Made by a program: the position numbers and the translations under genes. This document shows, piece by piece, positions 1-8,683 of a stretch of 50,191 nucleotides of DNA. Each line of letters begins with the position of its first letter. Positions within the stretch are counted from its first letter, which is position 1. Source of the DNA: Prosthecobacter sp. (lineage in GTDB: Bacteria > Verrucomicrobiota > Verrucomicrobiia > Verrucomicrobiales > Verrucomicrobiaceae); assembly GCF_020439865.1 (NCBI RefSeq), contig NZ_JAGRPF010000075.1, positions 1-50,191 on the forward strand, given 5' to 3'. Below the pieces are notes generated by a model. That model was not told where the DNA came from and did not search any database. It saw nothing but the letters and a program-made list of their open reading frames with translations.

Positions 1-1370
1 AGCTTGCCGTTGCTGATGACGGGATGGGTCCAGATACGGCCGTCGCGAGCGCGCTGGGAGCTCTGTGCTTCGAGCTTGAAGCTGCTGACCATTTTCCATC
101 CTTTCTTCGAAACCTCCACCAGAGCGATGGTACCATCGGTCTCTGCCTGGCAGTAGAGCATGCCGTCCGCGCAGGTCACCGCCCCTTTGCCGATGCCGGG
201 ATCCTGCCACACAGCTTCGCCAGTCTTGAAATCCTGGCAGGTCCAGTTGCCCGGACGGCCTTCGCAGAAGCCGTAAAGCAGGCCGTCGATCAGGATGACG
301 CCGCCGTGGTGGTTGATCATGTTCTTGTTGGAGTACACCTCTTCGGCGCTGCTGGAACCGAGTTTTACCGCCTTGCAGCCGACATTGTAGCCAGCGGCAA
401 CATAGATCTGGCCGTCATTGTAGATCGGCGTAGGAATCACGGCGACGGCGCCTGGGAAATCACTTTTCCACAGCACTTTGCCTTCCTTGGACACTCCCAA
501 AATGCTCTTCATCAGGAGCTGCACATACTGGCGCTTGCCGCCATGGTCGATGGGGATGATGGAGGAGTACTGGGCGGGCTCCTTCACTTCCTTGGTCTGC
601 CAGATAAGCTCACCCGTCTTCGCATTCAACGCAGCGATGGCTCCCTTCGATCCGCCAGGGGTGACAATGACGAGATCGCCATCGACAAGCGGGGACTCCG
701 TGAAGCCCCATTGTTGCAACTCGCCACCGAGGTCTTTGGTGAGACTCACCGTCCACACCTGCTTGCCATCGGCGGCGTTGACACAGATGAGATCACCGTT
801 GCCGCCGATGGCGTAGACCAAGCCGTTGGCGACGGTGGGGGTTGCGCGTGGTCCATTACCCCAGGCGTTTTTGTAGATGGCTCCGACAGTCGTTTCCCAT
901 GCCTTTTTGCCGGTGGCTGTGTCGAGGCAAAGGACTTTCTCTTCGGCATCGAACAATCCCATCGTGTAAAGCTTGCCACCGACAACCGAGAAACCTGAGT
1001 AGCCAAGACCAGCTTCGTCGCTGACCCATGCACGCTTCGGACCGTTGGAGGGCCATTTTTTCAGCAATCCGGTCTCCTTAGAAATGTCATCGCGATTTGG
1101 GCCACGCCACTGCGGCCAATCCCCGGGTCCTGCTGCGCTGCCGCCGCCTGAAGCACCTTCCAGAAGCGCCTGATCGGCTTTGCTGAGGCTGGTAACGGGC
1201 AGGGTGATGAGTTTGCCGTCCTCACGCTTAAGAGTGACGTTGCCAGCCTGAACACCGACGAGTTCGGCTCTGATCTCGTGGACGCCGGAGGCATCCTTCC
1301 AAGTGCGAATTTCAGCCTGGACGGCGAGCGTGAGGCACAGGGAAAACAGGATGGTGACGGTGGTCTTCAT
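1..1370 (-). CDS. SHD1-domain PQQ-like beta-propeller protein, 3' end outside window
   Basis: The minus strand is open from an ATG at 1370 to the window edge, giving 456 codons without a stop, so the C-terminus is missing. Residues 1-19 form a signal peptide ending VQAE. Residues 20-70 resemble the SLA1 homology domain 1 (IRTWKDASGVHEIRAEL, then a VTLKREDGK strand). A WPQWRGPNRD motif at 85-93 opens a PQQ/BamB-like beta-propeller with repeated blades containing GKKAWET, GKQVWTV and GELIWQT. Such SHD1-propeller proteins are common exported proteins in Planctomycetes and Verrucomicrobia. Whether they bind PQQ is usually unknown, and no catalytic residues can be assigned here. It lies 79 bp downstream of the TIGR03790-type gene on the same strand and could be co-transcribed. 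Long open frames on the plus strand across it are antisense shadows. Confidence 0.9.
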   Translation of the reverse strand, partial: MKTTVTILFSLCLTLAVQAEIRTWKDASGVHEIRAELVGVQAGNVTLKREDGKLITLPVTSLSKADQALLEGASGGGSAAGPGDWPQWRGPNRDDISKETGLLKKWPSNGPKRAWVSDEAGLGYSGFSVVGGKLYTMGLFDAEEKVLCLDTATGKKAWETTVGAIYKNAWGNGPRATPTVANGLVYAIGGNGDLICVNAADGKQVWTVSLTKDLGGELQQWGFTESPLVDGDLVIVTPGGSKGAIAALNAKTGELIWQTKEVKEPAQYSSIIPIDHGGKRQYVQLLMKSILGVSKEGKVLWKSDFPGAVAVIPTPIYNDGQIYVAAGYNVGCKAVKLGSSSAEEVYSNKNMINHHGGVILIDGLLYGFCEGRPGNWTCQDFKTGEAVWQDPGIGKGAVTCADGMLYCQAETDGTIALVEVSKKGWKMVSSFKLEAQSSQRARDGRIWTHPVISNGK

Positions 1371-1449
1371 GATGAGGTATGGATTGGCTCTCCGTGCAAA
1401 CGGGTGAGGCATGCAGAGGTTTAGCACAGACCGCCGATTTCGGCTGCTT

Positions 1450-3021
1450 TCATCCGCCCATGTCGTTGAGCAGCGATTCGGCGGCGGCGCGGGCAGGAAG
1501 GTCTTTGAAGCGTGCGTCCTGAAGAACCTCGCGCAAAAGTGCACGTGCGGCACCGGCCTGTTCGCTTCGGCGCAGCATCTCGGCACGATACAAACGGAGT
1601 CGCAGCATGTCGGCGGGATCATGTGCGGTGGACTCGGCGTGTTCGAGAAGTTCGAGTGCCTGAGGCAGTTTGGACTGCAGTGCTGAGAGCAGCGCGGTGA
1701 GTTCGAGCAGCAGCGTGCTTTTACGCTTCGAGGCGAGCTCCGTGAGCGTGGTCTTGACGTGCGAATCGGGTTCGCCCGCCAGTCGCAGGGCCATGCCCTG
1801 ATACAGTGCGTAGTCGCGCTCGGCTCCTTCGCCGAGCTTCGCGCCGATGCCTTTGCCATAGGGGCGGTAGAGCGGGTCGCCGAGCACGACGTTCATCCAC
1901 GACAGGGCAGGTGTGGCGTTCCAGGCCGCCTCACCGACGGTGAATCCTTCGAGAAGCCGCCGGTTGAAGATGTCGAAGTGGATAGTGAGTGAGAGGTAGG
2001 GTTCAAACACATTGCCGAAGGTCACGGCAGCGCCATGGGACAGCAACGGCCCGGCCCAGGCTTTGTCGTGCGCACGAATGATGCTGGCGCTGAACGAATG
2101 CAGGTGGCAGGCGATCGCGCCGCGTTTGAACCGGAACGAGGGGGAAGCCAGCGCGCCGGTGATGTGATCGGTATACCAGCCGAAGTAGAGAATCGTATCA
2201 GGCAACGGCCACAAGTCGCGCAGCAAGGGCTCGTAGGGATCGATAAACACCGGAATGCCGGCGCGGCGAAATGAATCGGCGCTGTTCTTGAGCCAGGTTT
2301 CGCCCTCCTGATAGGCGCCGGTCTTCTTGGCCAGATCGATGACCGCACGGCCCAGGAGACCATGCTCTTCGGCGTAAATGGCGTCGTCGATCATGTGCTT
2401 CACGGTGTCATCGTCGGGCCCGTCGAGCCTGCCCACGATCAGCAGTCCGGAAGTGTTTCGGGCATTGGGAAAACGGGCCTGCTGGTCGAAGTAAGGATTG
2501 CGCACCCCTCCTTTGATTGGCGGTTGATCAAGGCCGAGCGTCGTCAGTTCGGAATCGACACTCGCCTCGTCTTCTTCGGATGGTTTCGGGTTCTGGGTGC
2601 CGCGTCGGATTTGATACGGCACGCCCCGCATCAGCACCAGCATACGGACATGAGGAGACGGTGCCAGAGGCGAGCGAATGCCGTCGCCCGTGAGCGGCTT
2701 TCCGGGAAGCGGTGGTTGTGAGATCCACCAGTGGCGTGATTCAAAAACCTTCAGCAACGGCTGGCGCAGCTGCTCTTCAAAATCGGCGCGGGAAATCGAG
2801 CTTTCCTGCGAACAGCGCAGGCCGATGACGTGCTCCTTCGGAATGTGGCGTTTTTCGGCGTAGTAGGCGGCCAATTCGGCAGAGCCGGGGAAGTCCGGGT
2901 TGAAGACAACGGCGGTCTCAGCTGCAGCATCCCATTCGGCGATGATCTGTGCATGAATATGAGGGGAGACAACGGGCAGCGCCAGCGCGACGGCAAGACA
3001 GGCTGGCAGTCTGAAAGTCAT
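1450..3021 (-). CDS. TIGR03790 family secreted protein
   Basis: A 523-residue exported protein of unknown function. The signal peptide ends near PHIHA-Q. The mature N-terminus has the family-like pattern of a strand (TAVVFNPDFPGS), then an AxYYAEKRxIP segment and EHVIGLRCS, which I recognise as the TIGR03790 family. As recalled, that family is found mostly in genomes that also encode exosortase, although no exosortase or PEP-CTERM protein is visible here. The last 120 residues are helical and leucine/alanine-rich, resembling TPR repeats (LLSALQSKLPQALELLEHAE). I chose the ATG at 3021 because it overlaps the TGA of the upstream metallo-hydrolase gene as ATGA, indicating translational coupling. 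A GTG two codons earlier (3027) is the alternative start. No enzymatic role can be assigned. Confidence 0.85.
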   Translation of the reverse strand: MTFRLPACLAVALALPVVSPHIHAQIIAEWDAAAETAVVFNPDFPGSAELAAYYAEKRHIPKEHVIGLRCSQESSISRADFEEQLRQPLLKVFESRHWWISQPPLPGKPLTGDGIRSPLAPSPHVRMLVLMRGVPYQIRRGTQNPKPSEEDEASVDSELTTLGLDQPPIKGGVRNPYFDQQARFPNARNTSGLLIVGRLDGPDDDTVKHMIDDAIYAEEHGLLGRAVIDLAKKTGAYQEGETWLKNSADSFRRAGIPVFIDPYEPLLRDLWPLPDTILYFGWYTDHITGALASPSFRFKRGAIACHLHSFSASIIRAHDKAWAGPLLSHGAAVTFGNVFEPYLSLTIHFDIFNRRLLEGFTVGEAAWNATPALSWMNVVLGDPLYRPYGKGIGAKLGEGAERDYALYQGMALRLAGEPDSHVKTTLTELASKRKSTLLLELTALLSALQSKLPQALELLEHAESTAHDPADMLRLRLYRAEMLRRSEQAGAARALLREVLQDARFKDLPARAAAESLLNDMGG

Positions 3022-3800
3022 GCCCACTCAAGTTTCAGCCCGTCGTAGGCGATGTTCACTCCGGCGGGAAGCTTCGGATCTTCCACGGCGTGCATGATCT
3101 CACACTGAATGTGGGTGAACCAGGTCTGGCGCGGCCTGATCTCGCGCTGAACCGCCAGCGTCTCCTCGAAATTCATGTGCGTTGGGTGCGGTGTGTGCCG
3201 CAGCGCATCAATGATGAGCGTGTCCACGCCACGCAGTGCATCGAGCGACTGTGGGGACAGCGTTTTGCAGTCCGGGATGTAGGCGCAGAGTTTTTTGCCA
3301 CCGCGTTCAAACAGAAAGCCGACCGTGTCCACTTTGCCATGTTGGACGGGAAGGGGAGTGATCGTGGTCTCACCGAGATGAAACGGGCCGTGAATCGGCT
3401 TGGGAAACGGTTTCAAGTACCCGCGATACCGGTTCTCGCCGTTGAAGGCATAGATGAACATGCGCTCCAGCACGGCGAGGCATTCCGGCGTGCCGTAGAT
3501 CGGCATGAAATGATCCGCCTCAACCGTGAAGCGTCGCAGATCGTCGAACCCGGTGAGGTGGTCCATGTGAGGATGCGTGAAGATCGCCGCATCGATCCGG
3601 CGGATGTTTTCACGCAGGCACTGCATGCGAAAATCCGGCCCTGTATCGACCACCCATGAGGCCTCAGGAGTCTGAATGTAAACCGAGCACCGCAGACGCT
3701 TGTCCTTGGGATCGTTGCCCCGGCACACCGGGCAGTCGCAGCCGATCACCGGAATGCCGACGGAGGTGCCGGTGCCGAGAAAGGTGAGCTTCATTTCCAT
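3018..3800 (-). CDS. PhnP-like metallo-beta-lactamase-fold phosphodiesterase
   Basis: A 260-residue cytosolic metallo-hydrolase with no signal peptide. It opens with a KLTFLGTGTSVGIP strand-loop and has the metal-binding HPHMDH motif at 76-81. Further candidate ligand regions are PVQHGK, IPDCKT and the late THMNFEE/HIQCE segments. Cysteines 21, 23 and 26 (CDCPVC) match the extra structural zinc site I recall from PhnP, the 5-phosphoribosyl 1,2-cyclic phosphate phosphodiesterase. Phn genes are absent around it, so a general cyclic phosphodiesterase role is as likely as phosphonate metabolism. The start at 3800 (MEMK) has an in-frame alternative ATG at 3794. It lies 9 bp downstream of metX and overlaps the following TIGR03790-type gene by 4 nt, so all three probably share a transcript. 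Confidence 0.9.
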   Translation of the reverse strand: MEMKLTFLGTGTSVGIPVIGCDCPVCRGNDPKDKRLRCSVYIQTPEASWVVDTGPDFRMQCLRENIRRIDAAIFTHPHMDHLTGFDDLRRFTVEADHFMPIYGTPECLAVLERMFIYAFNGENRYRGYLKPFPKPIHGPFHLGETTITPLPVQHGKVDTVGFLFERGGKKLCAYIPDCKTLSPQSLDALRGVDTLIIDALRHTPHPTHMNFEETLAVQREIRPRQTWFTHIQCEIMHAVEDPKLPAGVNIAYDGLKLEWA

Positions 3801-3809
3801 GTCAGGAAT

Positions 3810-5015
3810 CTATTCTACTTCAGGCACGCGTCGATCGACGGACCCTTTGTTCCAGCGTCCTTCGAGGGTGAAGGAGAGGTGCGGGGTGTAGAGCTGGGGT
3901 TCCAGGAGGAAGGAATCGTGACCTTTGTCGGAGTGCACGGTGATATGCATGTTTGAGACAGCGGCTTTCTCGAGATGGCCGACGAGTTCCGCCTGCTCCT
4001 CGGGATAAAAACAGAAATCACTGTCAATGCTGAACACCAGGTAGTGCTGACCGGCGGCGGCGCTGCGGGCAAAGAGATCCTCATAGGTCTTCACACCGGC
4101 GTCACGCAGCGGATCATAGCGCAGCCACATGTCGGCGATGCGCAGGTAGGTGTTCGCATCGAAGCGGTTCACAAACTTTTTGCCCTGATGCAGCATGTAG
4201 CTCTCGACGTTGTGCTGGACGCGATACCAGGACAGCGTGTCGCCGCCCTGCTTCAAATCCTGCCGGGCGCGGCGTTCGATGGCGTCGAGGTGCACGAAGG
4301 TCTTGTGGCTGATCATGCGCGCGAGAGCGAGCCCGTATTCAGGCGCTCCATCCTCGTAGTAGTCACCGCCTTGGAAATGCGGGTCGTTTTCGATGGCCAG
4401 CACCTGCTCAAACAGGGTGAGACGGGTCAAAACAGTGGTCCGGCAGCCGCTGGCGATGGGGACGACAAGCCTCGCCCGTTCCGGATACATCGTGGCCAGA
4501 TTGATCGCGAGCAGACCACCGACGGAGGCGCCCATGACGGCGTGGAGCTGCTTGATCCCAAGATGGTCGAGCAGGGCGAGCTGCGAGTTCACCACATCAC
4601 TGGTGCGAACAGGCGGGAAGCTGCTGCCGTAGGGCTTCCCGGTGGCGGGATTGATGGAGGCGGGGCCGCTGGAGCCATAGCATCCACCGAGGTAGTTCGC
4701 GCAGATGATGAAGTAGCGCTTCGTGTCGAGCGCCTTGTCGGGTCCGATGAAGAGATCCCACCAGCCGGTGTGGATGTCCTCCGTCCAGCGTTCGTCGGTG
4801 CCGGCGACTTCGCGGGTGACTCCCGCCGCATGCTGACTGCCGGACAGGGCGTGGAAAAGCAGGATGGCGTTCGACTTGTCGGCATTCAGCTTGCCATGGG
4901 TCTCATAGGCCACGGTGATGCCGGGAAGCTGGTCGCCGGACGCGAACACGAACGGGTCCTTGGCGGTTCCGGTCTGAAAAAACTTGGTTTCTGCTGTTTT
5001 GGCGGCCTTCGACAT
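3810..5015 (-). CDS. metX: homoserine O-acetyltransferase
   Basis: A 401-residue alpha/beta hydrolase-fold enzyme that acetylates L-homoserine with acetyl-CoA in methionine biosynthesis. Family hallmarks are a GWWDLFIGPDKALDTKRYF stretch, then NYLGGCYGSSGPASINP, a nucleophile elbow GASVGG with Ser164, the acid region IDSD at 330-333, and the catalytic His366 in KGHDSFL. Length and motifs match full-length MetX. Acetyl versus succinyl preference cannot be settled by eye. I start at the ATG at 5015 (MSKAAK). A longer open frame to 5120 adds 35 residues of unconserved sequence that runs through the intergenic repeat. The gene diverges from the Mrr-bactofilin gene, with 107 bp between the starts. 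No recognisable SAM riboswitch is present in that interval. Confidence 0.93.
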   Translation of the reverse strand: MSKAAKTAETKFFQTGTAKDPFVFASGDQLPGITVAYETHGKLNADKSNAILLFHALSGSQHAAGVTREVAGTDERWTEDIHTGWWDLFIGPDKALDTKRYFIICANYLGGCYGSSGPASINPATGKPYGSSFPPVRTSDVVNSQLALLDHLGIKQLHAVMGASVGGLLAINLATMYPERARLVVPIASGCRTTVLTRLTLFEQVLAIENDPHFQGGDYYEDGAPEYGLALARMISHKTFVHLDAIERRARQDLKQGGDTLSWYRVQHNVESYMLHQGKKFVNRFDANTYLRIADMWLRYDPLRDAGVKTYEDLFARSAAAGQHYLVFSIDSDFCFYPEEQAELVGHLEKAAVSNMHITVHSDKGHDSFLLEPQLYTPHLSFTLEGRWNKGSVDRRVPEVE

Positions 5016-5063
5016 GAGGCGCGGAAGAAACAGGGTTTTGGGGATGCAGCAAGGCGGAGATGT

Positions 5064-5091
5064 GGATTGATGGATCGTGGGATTGATGGAT
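5064..5091. repeat. 12-bp direct repeat in divergent metX upstream region
   Basis: GGATTGATGGAT occurs at 5064-5075 and again at 5080-5091, separated by 4 bp, giving a 16-bp period. The pair lies in the 107-bp gap between the divergent starts of metX (5015) and the Mrr-bactofilin gene (5123). Its placement and spacing suit an operator bound by a dimer or by tandem monomers, but it could be a simple tandem duplication. No regulator is identified. Confidence 0.5.
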
Positions 5092-5122
5092 GTTTCCGGC
5101 GTTCTGCGTTTCGAACACATTC

Positions 5123-6061
5123 ATGCTCGACCCTTTCGTCACACTCGAAGAAGCTGGTTTCTCGCTGCGGCGGAGCGCTGGTGTGGACCGGTTGGCAGGC
5201 TGGTCGCCTGAGCTGATCGCCGGTCTCGACTGGACGCGCGTGTCGGAACTGGCGCGTGCGATCGCTGCTGAAGCGGGTTGCGAACTGGCCGGATCCCACA
5301 TCACGCCGGATGGAGCCGTCCACTTTGGCATGATCGAGCAGCCAAAGTCCGCGAAGGCGCGGCGGGCGATGGTGAAGATCGCCCCGTGGAATGAGTGGGG
5401 GGCCACGCCGGAGACGGTGCAGCGTTTTGCCCAGGAGGTGCGCACGGCGCGTGATACCAGAGGCATTTTGATCGCGCCCGCGGGTTTCAGCCCGGCCGCT
5501 CTTCGCACGGCGCAGGAATTGCGGATCGAGGCCGTGGATGCGACGGCCCTGGATGCGGCCGTGCGAACCCTGCCGGGTGACAAAAGTGATTTTCTCTTCG
5601 TCGTCACGACTGCGGGTGATTTCTCCACGCCTTCCTGCCCTGTCTGCATGAAGAAGCTGCGGCGCGTGGAGCAGGAGACCCTGGCCCTGCCCTCGCGCAC
5701 GATCGACATGAGCGGGTTGATCGCCGACTTCATCGTCTGTGACCGGCTCGAAGTGGCCGCAGGCTGCGAAGTGACCTTTTTGCAGGAAGTGAGGGCGCGG
5801 TCCATAACGGTCTCGGGTCAGGCGTCGGGAGACTTTGTTTGCGAAGGACCCGTGACTCTGGAGGCCGGCGGCACGCTGGAGGGCACCGTGGCGGCACGCT
5901 CTCTCGTGGTGCGTGATGGCGGCGAGCTGCTGGGGCAGTTCCGCATTCTCGAAGGCGAGCTGGGCTCGTTCGTGAAGCCCTCGGTGCGCTGGCACTGGCG
6001 CTGTGCAGGCGCGGACGGAAGGCGCGAGTGTGCCGGCGTGATCTTCGAGCCGCATCAGTGA
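5123..6061 (+). CDS. Mrr-like domain / bactofilin fusion protein
   Basis: A 312-residue cytosolic protein. Residues 26-150 resemble the Mrr/RecB-like restriction fold: a WSPELIAGLDW... helix (FExLV-like), an AxxAG segment, a DGAV turn at 63-66, AMVK at 82-85, and GILIAPAGFSPAA at 114-126, like the GvfvTtsgFs motif of Mrr proteins. The usual [QE]-x-K dyad appears as M83-x-K85, so nuclease activity is doubtful. A CPVC pair (172-175) forms a possible zinc ribbon half. Residues 187-275 are short repeating beta-strand turns (ITVSGQASGDFVCEGPVTLE, LEGTVAARSLVVRDG) typical of bactofilins, which form polymers. I chose the ATG at 5123; an earlier in-frame start at 5090 overlaps the divergent upstream region. 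The membrane-protein gene follows 51 bp downstream. The function is inferred as a scaffold-type protein. Confidence 0.75.
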   Translation: MLDPFVTLEEAGFSLRRSAGVDRLAGWSPELIAGLDWTRVSELARAIAAEAGCELAGSHITPDGAVHFGMIEQPKSAKARRAMVKIAPWNEWGATPETVQRFAQEVRTARDTRGILIAPAGFSPAALRTAQELRIEAVDATALDAAVRTLPGDKSDFLFVVTTAGDFSTPSCPVCMKKLRRVEQETLALPSRTIDMSGLIADFIVCDRLEVAAGCEVTFLQEVRARSITVSGQASGDFVCEGPVTLEAGGTLEGTVAARSLVVRDGGELLGQFRILEGELGSFVKPSVRWHWRCAGADGRRECAGVIFEPHQ

Positions 6062-6112
6062 CGGGCGAGATCGTTCTTGGCACGCTGGCTCCGCCTGTGG
6101 CATGTAGGCCGC

Positions 6113-7888
6113 ATGTCCTCCAACTCCTCCGGCCCCGGCGCTCTGCTTCGACTGGTGTTTTACGCCGCGGCCATCGTCATGGCCCTGCTGCATGTGTTTG
6201 TGACGTTTCGCGGCCTGAGCAGCGCGGAGGGGATGAATCAGGCGCAGCTCGCGCGGCAGATCGCCCGCACGGGTTCTTATCAAAGTCACGTCATCGAGCC
6301 CTATGCCTGGGCGCAGATGGAGGCCGCAGAAAAGAAACCCTCGCCGCTGGCGATGCCGGAGACCGTGCAGCCTCCGCTCCAGCCGCTGCTGTGGTCGGTG
6401 GCGTTCCGTTTTATGAAGCCGTGGCAGGTATATGATCCGGTCACGGGAGGCGCGGTGTTCCTCATGGACCGCGTGATCGCCTGCTTCGGGGTCGTGTGGT
6501 ATCTGCTGACGATCTTCCTCACGCATGGCGCCGCACGCCGGTTGTTCGATGAACAGGTCGCCGCCATCGCCGCCATCGCGCTGCTGGTATGCGAACCCGC
6601 GTGGGAGCTGATGGTCAGCGGCGCGCCGCGCGCCCTGCTCATTTTGCTGTTTGCGCTCGCCTTTCGTCTCTATGCCTCGGCGGCGGGACGCGCGGTGGAG
6701 GATCGCGGCACCTTCATGCCGCTCGCGCTGCTCGGCCTGGTCTGCGCCCTGATGGTGCTCACCCACTGGATGGCGCTATGGATCGTGCTGGGGGTCGTCA
6801 TCGGTGTGGCGGTGTTTCTCCCGCGCGGCAGGGCGGGCGCGGTCATCGTGGCGTTGTTCCCGGCGCTGGTGCTGGTCGCCTGGGGCTGGTGGAATGTGCA
6901 GCTCTGCGGCGATCCGCTCGGCGGCATCAAGGCGCTCATGCAGTCGCAGTCCTCCGCCGTCGCGCATGATACGTTGCTGCGGGATTTTTCACCCAGCGTG
7001 CCGTTGTTGCAGGTGGACGACCTGTTGCGGCGCGCCGGCCTGGGCTGGCAGGAGCAGCTGGCGCTGCTCTTCGCCCATCTGGGTTACGTGGTGCCGGCCG
7101 TGCTGTCTTTCCTCGCGCTCATGCACCGCTTTCGCAAGGCGGACGCCGCCTCTGCACGCTGGACGCTGGCGGTGGTCTTTGCCTGCGTTGCGCTTGGCAT
7201 GGGACTTCTCGGTCTGCCGGACAAGGAGAACGATGACAACGCTCTCTACATCGTCCTCATGCCTGCCTTGAGTGCTTTTGGAGCGGCGATGCTCGTGGTG
7301 CTCTGGTCACGCTTTCAGATGTCCGGTGAATTCGTGGCACGCTGGGGCGCGCCGATCGTGGCCCTCTTCATCACCGCACTGCCCATGGCGGTAAATCTCC
7401 CGGTGCTCATGAAATTCGGCCTCACCATGGGCGGCAAGATCCCGCCGCACTGGCCCCCATTCTTGCCTGAGCGTGCATTCATCCTGCACATGCTCACGGA
7501 CAGAAACGAGTTCATCATCTCTGACTCTCCGGCTTTCGTCGCATGGTATGGCGACGTGCCCTGTGTGAACCTGCCGGTGCAGCGTGGCGACTACGAACTG
7601 ATGAAATCAAAAGCCGAGGAACGCGGAGCCAAACTCGCCGGCTTCGTCATGACGCCGGTCTCCGCCAAGGTCGAGCGGATCACTGATGTTTATACCGGTC
7701 CGTATGCAGAGTGGCGCGATCTCGTGATCCGTGGTCCGATGCTTGCCTTCGATCGCGATTTCTCTCCGAGCCCGGAGTTCCCTTTCAAAATTCCGATTCC
7801 TCTCGTGGGTCAGCCCGTCGGTGAGAAGGAGAACCTCAGCCTGCCGATGGTCTTCTATACCGACAAGACAAGGACGGCGAAAAAGTAG
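6113..7888 (+). CDS. multipass membrane protein, GT-C glycosyltransferase-like
   Basis: A 591-residue integral membrane protein. The first hydrophobic helix is at about residues 10-32 (LLRLVFYAAAIVMALLHVF). An extracytoplasmic loop follows with SSAEGMNQAQLARQIARTG and later a TVQPPLQPLLW segment, then about nine more hydrophobic helices. The loop after the first helix, carrying an acidic residue and an 'AQxARxIA.G' pattern, resembles GT39/ArnT-like GT-C proteins. I cannot see a convincing catalytic DD/DE motif, so activity is uncertain. The C-terminal 140 residues are soluble and may be periplasmic. The start at 6113 (MSSNSS) is preferred over a TTG at 6077. The stop lies only 3 nt from the convergent stop of the esterase gene, leaving no room for a terminator between them. 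Confidence 0.75.
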   Translation: MSSNSSGPGALLRLVFYAAAIVMALLHVFVTFRGLSSAEGMNQAQLARQIARTGSYQSHVIEPYAWAQMEAAEKKPSPLAMPETVQPPLQPLLWSVAFRFMKPWQVYDPVTGGAVFLMDRVIACFGVVWYLLTIFLTHGAARRLFDEQVAAIAAIALLVCEPAWELMVSGAPRALLILLFALAFRLYASAAGRAVEDRGTFMPLALLGLVCALMVLTHWMALWIVLGVVIGVAVFLPRGRAGAVIVALFPALVLVAWGWWNVQLCGDPLGGIKALMQSQSSAVAHDTLLRDFSPSVPLLQVDDLLRRAGLGWQEQLALLFAHLGYVVPAVLSFLALMHRFRKADAASARWTLAVVFACVALGMGLLGLPDKENDDNALYIVLMPALSAFGAAMLVVLWSRFQMSGEFVARWGAPIVALFITALPMAVNLPVLMKFGLTMGGKIPPHWPPFLPERAFILHMLTDRNEFIISDSPAFVAWYGDVPCVNLPVQRGDYELMKSKAEERGAKLAGFVMTPVSAKVERITDVYTGPYAEWRDLVIRGPMLAFDRDFSPSPEFPFKIPIPLVGQPVGEKENLSLPMVFYTDKTRTAKK

Positions 7889-7891
7889 CCG

Positions 7892-8683
7892 TCAGAACAC
7901 CAGGCACGCGTGGAAAAAACGCAGCGTGTCCGCGAGATGCGTGTTCCAGTAGTCCCACGTGTGTTCGCCGGGAAACTCCTCATACACATGCGGAATGCCC
8001 GCGGCCTGCAGATCGCGATGCAGTGTGCGGTTGTGCTCGATCAGCACATCCTCCGTGCCGCAGTCGAAGCGCAGGTGCGGCAGACGCGGCGCGAGTTTCG
8101 CGCAGTCGATCACCGCCAGCGGATTCGGATCAGTTAGATCAAACTCCGCGAGTGATTCCTCCACAAAACCCTGCATCTGCGCCACGTGCGTGATGCTGCT
8201 GTGCGCGCTGATGGCTGTGAAGCGCTTCGGATTTAGCAGGCCAAGCCGCAGAGCGCCATAGCCTCCCATCGAAAGCCCACCAATGAATCGTGGAGCGTTC
8301 TGGCAGCGCGCATCCACTTCCGCCGCCGCCTCAGGCACCTCTTCGACGATCCACGCCGCGTAGTCGGCATGGCGATGCTGCGCGTAGCCTGAGCCGTCGC
8401 CCCACAAACCGTCCGACGGCATGGCCAGCATCATCGGCGGCAGATCTTCTTCCGCGATGAGGCGGTCCAGCACCTTGTGCGCGCCGCCTTTGAACAACCA
8501 TGCCCAGTGGCTTCCATAAACACCGTGGAGCAGGATGACCAGCGGCAGCGACTCCGCCTTCGTGTCCGGCACGTAGAAGCTCACATCCGCCCTACGATGC
8601 AACGCTGCCGACTTCACCGTGACATGATGAATGCCGGCGCCCGCAAGCGTGGCGTCCGAAATCTCAATGGTCCTGAAACTCAT
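7892..8683 (-). CDS. alpha/beta-hydrolase esterase, esterase D / antigen 85-like
   Basis: A 263-residue protein of the PF00756 esterase type. It shows the oxyanion-loop strand LPLVILLHGVYGSHWAW (47-63), the nucleophile elbow GGLSMGG with Ser138, an acid in DCGTED (Asp212 most likely) and His241 in GEHTWDYW. Family members hydrolyse acyl esters such as S-formylglutathione, siderophore esters or feruloyl groups, and the substrate cannot be named here. There is no clear signal peptide. The ATG overlaps the TGA of the DUF1501 gene upstream as ATGA (8680-8683), so the two are probably translated together. That is unusual because the upstream product is exported. Confidence 0.88.
   Translation of the reverse strand: MSFRTIEISDATLAGAGIHHVTVKSAALHRRADVSFYVPDTKAESLPLVILLHGVYGSHWAWLFKGGAHKVLDRLIAEEDLPPMMLAMPSDGLWGDGSGYAQHRHADYAAWIVEEVPEAAAEVDARCQNAPRFIGGLSMGGYGALRLGLLNPKRFTAISAHSSITHVAQMQGFVEESLAEFDLTDPNPLAVIDCAKLAPRLPHLRFDCGTEDVLIEHNRTLHRDLQAAGIPHVYEEFPGEHTWDYWNTHLADTLRFFHACLVF

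Noticed and set aside
24..998. Long open frame on the plus strand near the left edge
   Set aside because: It is antisense to the SHD1-PQQ gene, whose minus-strand frame is open for 456 codons with clear propeller motifs. The plus-strand product shows no domain.
5016..5122. Possible SAM riboswitch before metX
   Set aside because: The interval is only 107 bp and holds direct repeats, not the conserved stems of a SAM riboswitch that I can recognise.
3975..5216. 413-codon plus-strand frame over metX
   Set aside because: It is antisense to a gene with all MetX motifs. High GC and codon bias produce long shadow frames.
4886..6766. 626-codon minus-strand frame over metX, the bactofilin fusion and the membrane protein
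   Set aside because: The product is Arg/His-rich without domains and crosses three well-supported genes.
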